A stretch of 64,000 bases of DNA from Mycoplasmopsis columboralis (GTDB taxonomy: Bacteria > Bacillota_I > Bacilli_A > Mycoplasmatales > Metamycoplasmataceae): positions 682,001-746,000 of the forward strand of contig NZ_LR215039.1 of NCBI RefSeq assembly GCF_900660675.1, written 5' to 3'. Positions 45,633 through 55,498 of this stretch are shown here, piece by piece. The notes under the pieces were generated by a model. That model worked only from the letters and a program-made list of their open reading frames with translations. It was not told the origin of the DNA and did not search any database. Positions within the stretch are counted from its first letter, which is position 1. Every line of letters starts with the position of its first letter. The translations under genes and the position numbers were made by a program.

Positions 45633-48090
45633 TTTTCACCTCTTGTTTTATTATATATTTATTGAATTCTTTCTCAATTGATTCTAATGTCGGAATAGAT
45701 TGAGCATAACCTCTTTTTTGAGAAGTTAGCGATGCTGCAATGTTAGCTTTTAAAATTAAATAGTAAATATCTTTTAATTTTAAATTATTTAATTTAAAGT
45801 TATGCTCAGCAAATAAAGCAACAAAAAATCCAAAAGAAACATTATTTGTGGCTTTATGACTAATGTATTTACGTTCTAGATTTGGAACTAAGGTATTTTC
45901 TTTGCTTACAAACACAATTGTCCCATGTTCTTCAAAAGTGATTAAAAAGATTTTTTTGCTTCATTTATTCTCTTTGATTATGTCATTAAATTGATTAATT
46001 TCACATTCAAAAAGTAATTTAAATTCATTAAAACTAAGTTGAATAATGTGTGAATTTCTAATGAATTTAAAAACTTTCTCTTTAAGTTGTTTGGTGACTA
46101 AAGGATAGAATTTGGAATTTAAATTAACTTTGAATGCTACTAGTTTATTTTGCTGTTTGACAGTTTTTAAAACGCTTAAATATTCTAATTCTTGTTTAGG
46201 GTTCAAAAACATAAAGTTAGAGTTTATAAGTAGTACATCAAAATTATCTTCAAAATTAAAAAACAAATCTTTAGAAGTGTTAGATCACAAGTTAAGCTCT
46301 GCAATAGTTTGATAATCAGAATTATTGTTTAAAGTTTTGGTTTTAACTTTTTCTTTTTGTAGTAAATATTTTGAATTAATATTATTGGTTCTTGCAAACG
46401 AAACAAGCTTATTGCCCATTGTGTCTTTACCTAAAAGAGAAGCTAAGTAGACACTATTGTTAATTAATGCAGCAGTAGTTGCCGTACTTAGTCCGGCCCC
46501 AGAAAGATATTCAACTTTAAAAAGTTCATTTTCAAATTTATGAACAGTTGATTCTCCTAAAACCAACAATCTAGGTTCAAAAATATTTTCTAAATCATAA
46601 TTAAAACCTTTTAAATGATTCACGGTGACATTGATATTATTAAATTTATAATAAACTTCGCTATTAATGAAATATTTAAATGAAAAAACTTCTTCTCCGT
46701 TGTTGATGAAAATTTGACAGTAAGTTTTATCTAAAATCATTTCGAAATTATTTATATTAATATTTCTTGTAATAATTAGTCCTGATTCAGGATTGATTAA
46801 ATAAGACATGTTCGAACGATCTAAAGTTAATGTATTTTGTTTATATTTCAATGATAATCAATCACCCAAGTTATTTTTGATTATTAATTCAAAATCACTG
46901 TTATTTTCAGCTTGAATTAATAAAGGTTGGTTTTCTCATTTGAGTTCTTGAACGTTTTGTTGCGTTTTTTGAATTAATTCTTTAATAAAAGGATGATATT
47001 TCTGAAGTAGTTTATTATTGCTTAACTCAAAGATTCTTGGAATATTTAAAAAGTGTGCATTTTGATATTTAAAATTTCCAACTTCCACATCTTCAGGAGA
47101 TGCGGCTCAACCTAGATATATTGTTTGGTTTGTGTTATTGAAAGATTGTGGAGCGTAAAACTCAGTCCCTAAATCAGCAAATTGAATATTTTCGATTTTA
47201 AATGTTAGCGAATTAAAATCCATTTTACCAATTATCATGACAACAACATCACGTTTTTGGTTGTTTTTTCCAAAATAGTAAGCACCTTGGGTTGAAAAAC
47301 TCAACACATCTTTGTTACCTACTCTAAAAAAATCAGGACATTCAAACATGTAAGCATCTTGGAAATTTAAATAGTCATTTTCAAACTTAATGTTTCCTAA
47401 ATATTGAAAATCTTTATCAGGCTTGCTTGAAGAATAAAGCGCAACTGCACCTTTTTTTGTAAATCTTTTTTGAGCTCCATGGAAAAGATATATTTTTTGA
47501 TCATTATCATTGTAAAAAGGTCTAGGATCGCGAAAATCGTTAGTAAAGAGTTTTTTGTTAACTTTAAACAAAGTTTTTTTATTACTAATTTTGTTAGTTT
47601 GAGGATTAAATTCAACAACGTTGGTATATTCATTATTAACAAGTTTAAATTTAGATTTTGTATCAGAGTTACCAGTGTAATATAAATAAATTTTATTTTG
47701 ATAAACCAACGCTCCTCCGCTAAAGACACCGTCTTTATCGGTTAAATTAGAAGGAGAAATAATAATTCCTAAATCATGATACTTAATAAAATCTTTTGTT
47801 TTATAAGCCCTTCAGTTTTTTAGCTTATGAACAGCTATATCTGGTACATTTTGGTAAAAAATGTAATATCACCCATCATAAAAGAACAAACCGTTAGGAT
47901 CATTTAACAACCCCGAATAAGGATGCAAGTGTAATAAATTTTTAAAAGGACTATTTTTAAAAAGTTGGTGATTTATTTTTATTTGAGATTTGTTTAAAAA
48001 TGGTTTTTTAGCACAATAATAGTGCGAAGAAGCAATTTTATTAATCAAATTTAATTGTTTTTTGTATTCTAGTAATTTTTTATTTTTCAT
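45625..48090 (-). CDS. scrB: GH32 sucrose-6-phosphate hydrolase fused to a degenerate PfkB-type kinase domain
   Basis: One open frame of 821 residues with TGA-Trp and no TAA or TAG found inside. Residues about 45-500 are GH32: LLNDPNGLFFYDG (nucleophile Asp), NDFRDPRPF (transition-state Asp) and ECPDFFRVG (acid/base Glu), plus FSGGALVYQNKIYLYYTG. From about residue 505 a PfkB/ribokinase-like domain starts: EPRLLVLGE, GAGLSTATTAALI, GKDTMGNKL, VNLNSKFYPLV. Where PfkB enzymes have GAGD, this reads NNVS (about residues 749-752), so the catalytic Asp is lost. It hydrolyses sucrose-6-phosphate or a related fructoside; the kinase half is probably structural. Symbol refers to the GH32 half. Confidence 0.85.
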
Positions 48091-48254
48091 AATTATTCTT
48101 TATAAATTTTAACTTATTTTAAATTTGTAAATACCTATAGTTTCAAAAGTATGACAAATCAAGAAAACTGGAACTTTTATGCATCTTTTTTATCACTAAA
48201 ATTGCATAAAAATATAAAATAGAAATAGTATATATTACAACTGAAGGAGATACA
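48091..48254. promoter_or_regulatory. Divergent promoter region, scrB-like gene and pta
   Basis: 164 AT-rich bases. A TATATT at 48230-48235 precedes the GAAGGAG site and GTG start of pta. I see no clear GntR operator palindrome, although any site controlling the sugar locus should be here. Confidence 0.4.
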
Positions 48255-49211
48255 GTGAACTTTGAATTATTATTACAAAAAAAAGTTAGTGAATTACCAA
48301 ATGCAAAGACTATCGTTTTAATTGATGGAGATGACAAAAGAATGGTTCAAGCTGCTAAAGAACTTGAAAAACATTCAAACATTAAAACCATTTTATTAGT
48401 TGAAAAAGACGAAGATAAAGTAGAAGGTTTAAATTTTGTCAACATTTATGCTGATCAAGCTAAATTGGAATATTTAACTAACCAATATCTTGAATTAAGA
48501 AAAGGAAAAGAAACTTTAGAACAAGCACAAAAAGCACTTAATACAAGACCTTTTTATGCAATGATGCTTTTAGCTTTAAATGAAGCAGATGGAGTTGTTG
48601 GAGGATTAAAATATGCCACAGCTGATATTTTAAGAGCTGCCTTTAAAGCAATTGGTCCAAAACCAGGTACCAAAACAATTTCTTCTGCAATGATTATGCA
48701 CAAAGAAGAAAAAAACTATATTTTCTCTGACATTTCAGTAAACGTAAAACCAACTGCAGAACAACTTGCTGAAATCGGAGCAAACGCACGTGACTTTGCT
48801 CAACAAATGGGATTTGACCCTAAAGTAGCTTTCTTGTGTTTTTCAACTAGTTTTTCAGCAAAAACACCTGAATCCGAACTTGTAAAAGCAGCTACTGATT
48901 TATATAATGAAAAATCAGAAACTAAAGCAATTGGAGAAGTTCAGCTTGATGCTGCAATTGATTTAGAAATTAGAAATGCAAAATACAAAGATCAATCATA
49001 TCAAGAACCTGCTAATGTTTTAGTGTTCCCTGATTTAAACGCAGGAAACATAGGATATAAACTTGTGCAAAGATTTGCAGGATATGGAGCAATTGGTCCA
49101 GTTGTAGTTGGAACTAAAAAACCAGTTAACGATCTTTCAAGAGGATCAACTGTAAATGATGTAGTAAATACAGTCTTAATTACCGCATTACAAAGTCAAG
49201 GAGATAAATAA
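48255..49211 (+). CDS. pta: Phosphate acetyltransferase
   Basis: 318 residues, the short single-domain Pta without the DRTGG extension. GTG start at 48255 behind GAAGGAG. It converts acetyl-CoA to acetyl phosphate. Signatures: IVLIDGDDKRMVQAAK, LNEADGVVGGLKYATADILRAAF, FPDLNAGNIGYKLVQRFAG and GPVVVGTKKPVNDLSRGST. Its stop overlaps the ackA ATG by one base (TAATG). Confidence 0.96.
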   Translation: MNFELLLQKKVSELPNAKTIVLIDGDDKRMVQAAKELEKHSNIKTILLVEKDEDKVEGLNFVNIYADQAKLEYLTNQYLELRKGKETLEQAQKALNTRPFYAMMLLALNEADGVVGGLKYATADILRAAFKAIGPKPGTKTISSAMIMHKEEKNYIFSDISVNVKPTAEQLAEIGANARDFAQQMGFDPKVAFLCFSTSFSAKTPESELVKAATDLYNEKSETKAIGEVQLDAAIDLEIRNAKYKDQSYQEPANVLVFPDLNAGNIGYKLVQRFAGYGAIGPVVVGTKKPVNDLSRGSTVNDVVNTVLITALQSQGDK

Positions 49212-50398
49212 TGAGTAAGGTTTTAGTTATTAATGCCGGAAGTAGCTCAATTAAAATGAGTTTATTTGAAAAGGATACATTAGAAGTTATTGCAACAGGT
49301 TTAGCAGAAAGAATTACCTTACCTGAAGGAAACATAACAATTAAAACCACTCAAAAACACGAAAAAGTGGTAAAGATGCCAAACCATGAAGTAGCCGTTG
49401 AAGAAGTGTATAAATTAATGCAAGAAATCAGCTTAATTAAAGATAAAAGCGAAATTGAATACATTGGATTTAGAGTTGTTCAAGGTGGAGAATTCTTTAA
49501 AAAGTCATCAAAAATTGATGAAGAAGCTATTAAAACTATTGACTTTTGTTCAATTTATGCTCCTTTACATAACCCAGGAGCTGTGCAAGCAATGAATGGA
49601 TTTAAAAAAGTTTTCCCTGATGCTAAACTAAGTGCTAACTTTGATACTGCTTTTCACACCACTATTGATAAAGTAAATTCAACTTATCCAATTCCAAAAC
49701 AAATTAGTGAAAAATATAAAATTAAGCGCTATGGTGCACATGGAATTAGCCACAGATTTATTACTTTAAAACTTCAAGAAATTTTAAATAAAGACAAAGT
49801 AACTTTCGTTAATATGCACATTGGAAATGGTGCTTCTCTTTGTGCGGTTAAAGATTCTAAATCATTTGACACTTCAATGGGACTTACTCCTCTTGCTGGT
49901 ATTATGATGGGAACTCGTTCTGGAGATATTGATCCTTCAATTCATGAGTTTGTTATGAGACAAAACAAAATGAGCATTGAAGAATTTACTAACATGTTAA
50001 ATAAAGAAAGTGGATTGTTAGGTGTTTCAGGTATTTCTTCAGATATGAGAGACGTTACTGAACAAGCTCTTCAAGGAAATGAAGATGCAATCTTTGCTCT
50101 AGATTTATACTCACAAAAAATTGCTGATTATGCAGCTATGTACTTTAATAAATTAGGCGGAAAAATTGATGCATTAGTATTTACTGCAGGAATTGGTGAA
50201 AACGCCTTTCGTGTTAGAGAAAAAATTGTAAATAAATTATTTTTTAGAAATATTGTATTAAACAAAGAAATCAACGAAGGAAAAATCGGAGAATACCAAT
50301 TAATTAGTGCTCCTGAAAGCGAAATTCCCGTTTATGTAATTAGAACAAACGAAGAGTTATTAATCGCTCAAGACGCCTTAAAACTATATGAAAAATAA
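49211..50398 (+). CDS. ackA: Acetate kinase
   Basis: 395 residues. Makes ATP and acetate from acetyl phosphate. Signatures: KVLVINAGSSSIKMSLF, ANFDTAFHTTI, RYGAHGISHRFI, GNGASLCAVKDSKSFDTSMGL and AGIGENAFRVRE. Codes for overflow ATP synthesis with pta. The 3' end overlaps coaD by 11 bases. Confidence 0.97.
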   Translation: MSKVLVINAGSSSIKMSLFEKDTLEVIATGLAERITLPEGNITIKTTQKHEKVVKMPNHEVAVEEVYKLMQEISLIKDKSEIEYIGFRVVQGGEFFKKSSKIDEEAIKTIDFCSIYAPLHNPGAVQAMNGFKKVFPDAKLSANFDTAFHTTIDKVNSTYPIPKQISEKYKIKRYGAHGISHRFITLKLQEILNKDKVTFVNMHIGNGASLCAVKDSKSFDTSMGLTPLAGIMMGTRSGDIDPSIHEFVMRQNKMSIEEFTNMLNKESGLLGVSGISSDMRDVTEQALQGNEDAIFALDLYSQKIADYAAMYFNKLGGKIDALVFTAGIGENAFRVREKIVNKLFFRNIVLNKEINEGKIGEYQLISAPESEIPVYVIRTNEELLIAQDALKLYEK

Positions 50399-50816
50399 TA
50401 TAGCCATTTATCCGGGTTCATTTGACCCTTTTCACGAAGGACACAAACAAATTCTCAAAAAAGCAATTGATTTATTTGAACATGTTTATGTAATAGTGAC
50501 TAATAATCCCGATAAAGATAACCAAAGCAATATTATTGATCGTTACAATTTTGTTAACCAACAGCTTCAAAAGTTTAAAAATGTTACTGTTTTAATAAAT
50601 GAAAATGAGTTGACAGCTGTTTTTGCTAAAAAACTGAAAGCAAGGTATATTATTCGTAGCGCTCGTAATATTAAAGATTTTAATTATGAAATTGAATTAG
50701 CTGCTGGGAATAAACATCTAAATAAGCATTTAGAAACTATTTTAATTATGCCTAATTACAAAAGCATTAAATATTCATCCACATTAATACGACACAAAGA
50801 AAGATTAAAGATTTAG
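50388..50816 (+). CDS. coaD: Phosphopantetheine adenylyltransferase
   Basis: 142 residues, slightly shorter than the usual 160. IAIYPGSFDPFHEGHKQIL contains the HxGH nucleotidyl-transfer motif; RSARNIKDFNYEIELAAGNK and SIKYSSTLIR complete the active site. It adenylylates 4'-phosphopantetheine to dephospho-CoA, the step after CoaBC (8164-9297). Between ackA and engB with overlaps or a 1-base gap, so one operon. Confidence 0.94.
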   Translation: MKNNIAIYPGSFDPFHEGHKQILKKAIDLFEHVYVIVTNNPDKDNQSNIIDRYNFVNQQLQKFKNVTVLINENELTAVFAKKLKARYIIRSARNIKDFNYEIELAAGNKHLNKHLETILIMPNYKSIKYSSTLIRHKERLKI

Positions 50817-50817
50817 T

Positions 50818-51414
50818 ATGTTTAAATTTGTTAAATCCTCTTCAAATAGATCAAATTGATACGATCACTCTAATAATGAAGTGGCTTTTTGAGGACGTTC
50901 AAATGTAGGTAAAAGTAGTTTAATAAATGCTTTAACAAATAATTCAAAACTTGCTAGAGTTTCAAAAACACCCGGAAGAACACAACTAATTAATTTTTTT
51001 GAGAATGAGTTTAATGCTGTCTTTGTTGACTTACCTGGTTATGGATATGCTAAATTATCTCAAACCCAAAAGCAACAAATGATGCTGATGATTGAAGAAT
51101 ATTTAACTCAAAGACCTAATTTAGTTAATTTGTTTTTATTAATCGATGCACGTCATGGTTTAACTAAAATTGATATGCAAATTATTCAATTTTTAGCTTT
51201 AAATAAAATAACTTTTAGTGTTGTATATACCAAGATAGATAAACTAAAACAATCAGAAAAAAGCAAACTCATAAAAAATAATCAGCAATGAAGTAAAGAA
51301 TGTAATTTTAGCAATACGTATTTTGTGTCTAGCGAAACAAAATTTGGGATAGCTGATTTGAGCAATTTTATTACTCAAATATTAGGAGAAAATGATGAAA
51401 ACATTCAATTTTAA
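50818..51414 (+). CDS. ysxC: Ribosome biogenesis GTPase YsxC/EngB
   Basis: 198 residues with TGA-Trp. G motifs: FWGRSNVGKSSLINAL (G1), RVSKTPGRTQLINFF (G2), DLPGYGYAKLS (G3), YTKIDKL (G4). An essential GTPase in 50S subunit assembly. Starts ATG 50818, one base after the coaD stop. Overlaps the following membrane protein by 23 bases. Confidence 0.95.
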
Positions 51415-52519
51415 GACAAAAATGTTTTTGGCTTTAGGTGCTACAGTCGTACTTGGTAGTGCTGTAGTTGCAACTGCAGTGACATTATCTACAACTAAAA
51501 AAAGTGACACCAAAATTTTGCTGAATAATTTTTCTTTAAATGCATCTGATTCTGCTAAAAGCAATCTAGCTTCAAGTTATGCTACTGTAAATTCAACAAC
51601 TAATGTTCAAGTATCAAATAACTACTGAACTGATGAACTTATTTTTAAACGTCTTGCGTCAGATGAAGAATTACAAACAAAAGACTTTATTTTAAAAGAT
51701 GCCAATGGTACTTTTCTTAATTACTTTAAAGATAAATATATTATTGATTTTTCATCTTTTGCCAACGACCTTGAAGGAGAATTGTATTTAAAAGTTTCTT
51801 TAAGAGAAATAGCTTCAACAACCTCATCGCCTAAAGTTGTTGACCATGTTTTTAAAGTTAGTGGATTTAAAAAAGTAACTTTTGAAGAAAATAAAAAATA
51901 CCTATTTATTAATTCTGCTCGATTAAACATGGAAGGCTTAATACCTTTTAAAAATGTTGAAGAACTTAAACAAAAATATAACTCCTCATCCAATGAAGAT
52001 AAAGCACAATTAATAAACTCATTTGTAGAATTTGACCTATCTAATTCTGCTATAGTGAATTTAGAATTAAGTTCAATTAGTTTTGATCAAAATAAACTTA
52101 AAATTGCTCCAGCGTTGCAGTTAAAAGTTAATGCTGCAACTCAAAAAAAATTATATTCAACACAAATATTTACTGGTGAAAAAGAATACATTAACGCAAA
52201 AGAATTTGAAGTTGATTTAGGTAAATACTTTGAAATTAAAAATACATGAGCTACCCAAGTTACTTTAAGTGGTGCAACAAAAGATTTATCTGAATTAACA
52301 CTAGCTGATATTAAAAACAGCTTTAATAAGTCAACACTAACTTTCTCATCACTGAAACTAAATCATATTCCAGATGAATTCAAAGCTCGTATTTCTGAAT
52401 CAATTAGTGAAACAGACAATAAATATATTTTTAAATACTATGTATTAAATTCCAATGACTTACTTGAATATGTAGATGAAATATCAATTGATAAAACAGC
52501 TTTAAAACAAAACTCATAA
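51392..52519 (+). CDS. Membrane-anchored hypothetical protein
   Basis: 375 residues with two TGA-Trp codons. Starts MMKTFNFKTKMFLALGATVV, with a hydrophobic anchor to about residue 32 and no lipobox, then an extracytoplasmic Ser/Asn/Lys-rich region of beta-type pattern (for example EFDLSNSAIVNLELSSISFD). No motif or repeat is recognised. AGGAGAAA at 51383-51390 fixes the start (either of two adjacent ATGs), inside the end of ysxC. Last gene of the pta-ackA-coaD-ysxC cluster; a lineage-specific surface protein is likely. Confidence 0.7.
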
Positions 52520-52523
52520 TTAG

Positions 52524-52545
52524 ACAGGGCAAATGCTCTGTTTTA
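52524..52545 (+). terminator. Terminator after the membrane protein
   Basis: ACAGGGC, AAAT, GCTCTGT (one G-T), then TTTTAT. Confidence 0.7.
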
Positions 52546-52663
52546 TATAAAATTTTATGGAATAATTACCTTTTATGACCCAACATTTTTAGATTTTCAA
52601 ATATAGTGAAAAACTAACTTGGTAAAATTTAATTAACATTATTTTAAAGGAGTACAGTAAAAG

Positions 52664-54094
52664 ATGAATATTCAAAAGAGAACAAAATTAGTTGCTACTA
52701 TTGGTCCTTCAAGTGACAACTATGACGTGCTACGTTCACTTGTTGAAAATGGTGTAACATGTGTTAGAGCCAACTTTTCACATGGTGATCATGCTGAACA
52801 ATTAAACAAATTTGTATTGGCAAAAAAAGTATCAGAAGATTTAAAAGTACCTGTATCAACAATGCTTGATACTAAAGGTCCTGAAATTAGAGTTGGAAAA
52901 ATGAAAGATGGTGCACAAGTAATTAAAGCCGGAAGTTTAGTTACTGTGTATTCAACAGCTGACAAATACCAAACATTAGAAGGAACTGACCAAGAAATCA
53001 CAGTTGCTTACGATATGTCAAAAGACCTTGTTGTTGGTAACCAAGTGTTGCTTGATGACGGAAAACTTTCAACAGTAGTTGAAGAAGTTGGAGAAGGATA
53101 CGTTAAAGTTAGAGCTGAAAATACTCACAAACTTAAAACTAACAAACGTATTAATTTACCAGGAGTTGATTTCAGCTTACCTTTCTTAGCTGAAAAAGAT
53201 ATTAACGATGTTATTTTTGGAATTAAATCAGGAATTAACTATGTTGCAGCATCATTTGTTAATTCAGGAAAAAATGTTTTAGAACTTAGAAAATTACTTG
53301 ACGAAAACGGTGGAAAACACGTTCAAATCATTTCAAAAATTGAATCTCACTTAGGTGTAAAAAACATCGATGAAATTATTAAATATTCTGATGGAATTAT
53401 GGTTGCACGTGGAGACTTAGGATTAGAAATTCCTTACTACGATGTTCCTTACTACCAAAAAAGAATGATCAGAAAATGTCGTGAAGCTGGTAAACCAGTT
53501 ATTGTAGCAACTCAAATGCTTGATTCAATGGAAAATTCACCACACCCAACTCGTGCTGAAGTAACTGACGTTTACTATGCGGTAGAGCTTGGAGCTGACT
53601 CAACTATGCTTTCAGGAGAAAGTGCTAATGGTTCATTCCCTCTTGAAGCAGTTAAAACCATGACAGCAATTAGCAAAAAAGCTGAAAAAGAATTTTATTC
53701 AAAACAATACTACGACACACAACTTGATTTAAACCTTAAAAACTCAGATGCAAATGATGTAAGAACATTAATTTCTTACTCAACAGCAAACCGTTCAAAA
53801 ACTGGAGAATACAAATTTGTTGTTGTTCTTTCAAAAACAGGTACATTACTTAAACAAATCGCTAAATTCAGACCTAACGCTACTGTAGTTGGAGTTGTTG
53901 GTGATTCATTACTTGTTAATGCATTTGGTGTATACTCAGGTGTATATGTATCAGTAGATTCAGATTCATTATTTGAAGAAATTAAAGCTGATCACGAAAA
54001 AGCTGAAAGAGCATTGATGCCATTTAACGCTCAAAAAGGTGATAAATACCTTGTTGTGGAAAACACAAAAATTACAGAACACGTTGTTAAATAA
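52664..54094 (+). CDS. pyk: Pyruvate kinase
   Basis: 476 residues, without the C-terminal PEP-utiliser domain seen in Bacillus. Signatures: RTKLVATIGPSSDNYDVL, DTKGPEIRVG, KIESHLGVKNIDEII (Lys/Glu), GIMVARGDLGLEIPY, ATQMLDSMENSPHPTRAEV and VELGADSTMLSGESA. Converts PEP to pyruvate with ATP gain. Ribosome-binding site AAAGGAG. No internal TGA. Confidence 0.98.
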   Translation: MNIQKRTKLVATIGPSSDNYDVLRSLVENGVTCVRANFSHGDHAEQLNKFVLAKKVSEDLKVPVSTMLDTKGPEIRVGKMKDGAQVIKAGSLVTVYSTADKYQTLEGTDQEITVAYDMSKDLVVGNQVLLDDGKLSTVVEEVGEGYVKVRAENTHKLKTNKRINLPGVDFSLPFLAEKDINDVIFGIKSGINYVAASFVNSGKNVLELRKLLDENGGKHVQIISKIESHLGVKNIDEIIKYSDGIMVARGDLGLEIPYYDVPYYQKRMIRKCREAGKPVIVATQMLDSMENSPHPTRAEVTDVYYAVELGADSTMLSGESANGSFPLEAVKTMTAISKKAEKEFYSKQYYDTQLDLNLKNSDANDVRTLISYSTANRSKTGEYKFVVVLSKTGTLLKQIAKFRPNATVVGVVGDSLLVNAFGVYSGVYVSVDSDSLFEEIKADHEKAERALMPFNAQKGDKYLVVENTKITEHVVK

Positions 54095-54098
54095 TTTC

Positions 54099-54125
54099 AA
54101 AGAGCAAGCTTGTCTTGCTTTTTAT
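54099..54125 (+). terminator. Terminator of pyk
   Basis: AGAGCAAG and CTTGCTTT around a CTTGT loop, followed by T's. Confidence 0.82.
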
Positions 54126-54171
54126 TATTCTTTTTTTGAAGTAAGAATTACTTTAAAGTTATGATAAGGCA

Positions 54172-54197
54172 TAAAAAAACCATCCTATTGGACGGTG
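54172..54197 (-). terminator. Minus-strand terminator now separated from tig by the IS
   Basis: On the minus strand ACCGTCC, AATA, GGATGGT (one mismatch) with a run of seven T's. No minus-strand gene other than the transposase lies just upstream; it is 5 bases from the IS edge. Confidence 0.6.
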
Positions 54198-54201
54198 TCA
54201 T

Positions 54202-54226
54202 TAAACTAGGACACAAAAGTTGGACA
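54202..54226 (+). repeat. Left terminal inverted repeat of the IS
   Basis: Begins TAAACTAGGACACAAAAG and ends TTGGACA. Differs from the right copy at three positions (13, 14 and 18). Confidence 0.85.
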
Positions 54227-54228
54227 GT

Positions 54229-55422
54229 TTAAAAAACACACACATCTCAACATTGTTGAGGTGTTTTTCAATCTATTTGAGATTGAAATCTATCATTATT
54301 GTATCAATTAATATAGTTTGTTATTAATTCATTTAATTCTTCAAATTTCATATATTTTACTTTGGGGTCATTTAAACATTCACTTTTAATAACTGAGAAA
54401 AAATATTCTGCTTCTCTATTATCTAATGAGTTTCCAATTCTTCCCATTGATATTTTTCCATTATTTTCAGAAATGATCTTTTGATACTCTTTTGAAGAAT
54501 ATTGAAAACCATGATCTGAATGAATTATTCATTCTCGATCGAATTTAATATGTTTTATATGATTTATGACTAAATCTAAATCATTGTTTTTGCTCAAATT
54601 TCAATTTATTATTTTCTTGGTTTTGTGATGAATTGCTATGGATAGATAAAGATGATTACCCATTTCACTATAAATATTAGGAATGTATGAAACATCTGTA
54701 GCAATAATATTGTTTGTTTTTCCGGAAAAATCTCGTTTTACCAAATCTTGAAATTTAACATTTAAGTTTTTAATTTCTCTTTTTCTTTTTGGAATACGAG
54801 TAGAACATTTTAAGTTGAGTTTTTGCATAATTCTCCCGATTTTTCGGTAATTTATGCATTTACCATATTTTTTAAGAATATAAATTTCAAGTCTTTTTCT
54901 ACCGTATCTTGATTTATTTTCAAAGAAAGATTTAACAATCAAATCAATTGTTTCTTTATCTTCAGTAAAACTTCTTCCTTTTGAGTTAAGTCTGTAATAA
55001 TATGTAGATTTCGGGATTCCAAATTCTTGAGTTAAAACTTTGGCACTTAATTTTTTGCCTTTATTTTTAATTCTTTTTTTAATTTCTTTTTCAGATATTT
55101 CTGGAAAAATCTCTCTGTATATTTTCACTATTTCTTCTAGATCTGTTCTTGAGTATTGACTAGGGTCAGGTCTTTTTAAAGGTCTTCCAGAACCCTTTCC
55201 TTTCTTTGGGGCAGTTCCTGTTTTAGATACCAAAACATCTTCATTAGTTTGAAATCATTTATATTTTTTTCTAAATCAAGATCTAACATAAGGGTTTCTT
55301 CAATCTTTTTGAAACTGGCTTTTAGTCAAAAATACATATTCACTGTATGAAATTATGTTAGATTTATAATTTTGATATAACTTAAATCATTCTTTTCATT
55401 CTATAGGTTTTAACTGTTTCAT
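54229..55422 (-). CDS. IS3-family transposase, single ORF
   Basis: 397 residues with several TGA-Trp codons and no TAA/TAG found. The N-terminal 190 residues include MKQLKPIEWKEWFKLYQNYK and a helical region ending KSTYYYRLNSKG (DNA-binding HTH part). The catalytic core: NNIIATDVSYIPN (first Asp), IIHSDHGFQYSS (second Asp) and GNSLDNREAEYFFSVIKSEC (Glu). The end WYNNDRFQSQIDWKTPQQ is typical of IS3 members. Most IS3 elements split orfA/orfB by frameshift; here both parts lie in one frame. The start has an AGGAGAAA site. All catalytic residues are present, so it could be active. Confidence 0.92.
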
Positions 55423-55459
55423 AATTTCTCCTATAAAGATTATATAAAAAGGACAAGAA

Positions 55460-55484
55460 TGTCCAATTTTCTTGTCCTAGTTTA
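55460..55484 (-). repeat. Right terminal inverted repeat of the IS
   Basis: On the minus strand TAAACTAGGACAAGAAAA then TTGGACA. The outermost 12 bases are identical to the left end. Confidence 0.85.
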
Positions 55485-55498
55485 CGTTTTATTATTTA

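Larger units (their letters stand above)
54202..55484 (-). mobile_element. IS3-family insertion sequence (IS1138-like)
   Basis: 1283 bp, bounded by 25-bp terminal inverted repeats that match at 22 positions, and carrying one complete DDE transposase. Size, single-ORF layout and DDE type resemble IS1138-type elements of mycoplasmas; the name is by resemblance only. No target duplication is visible at the edges. It sits 14 bases after the tig stop. Confidence 0.88.
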
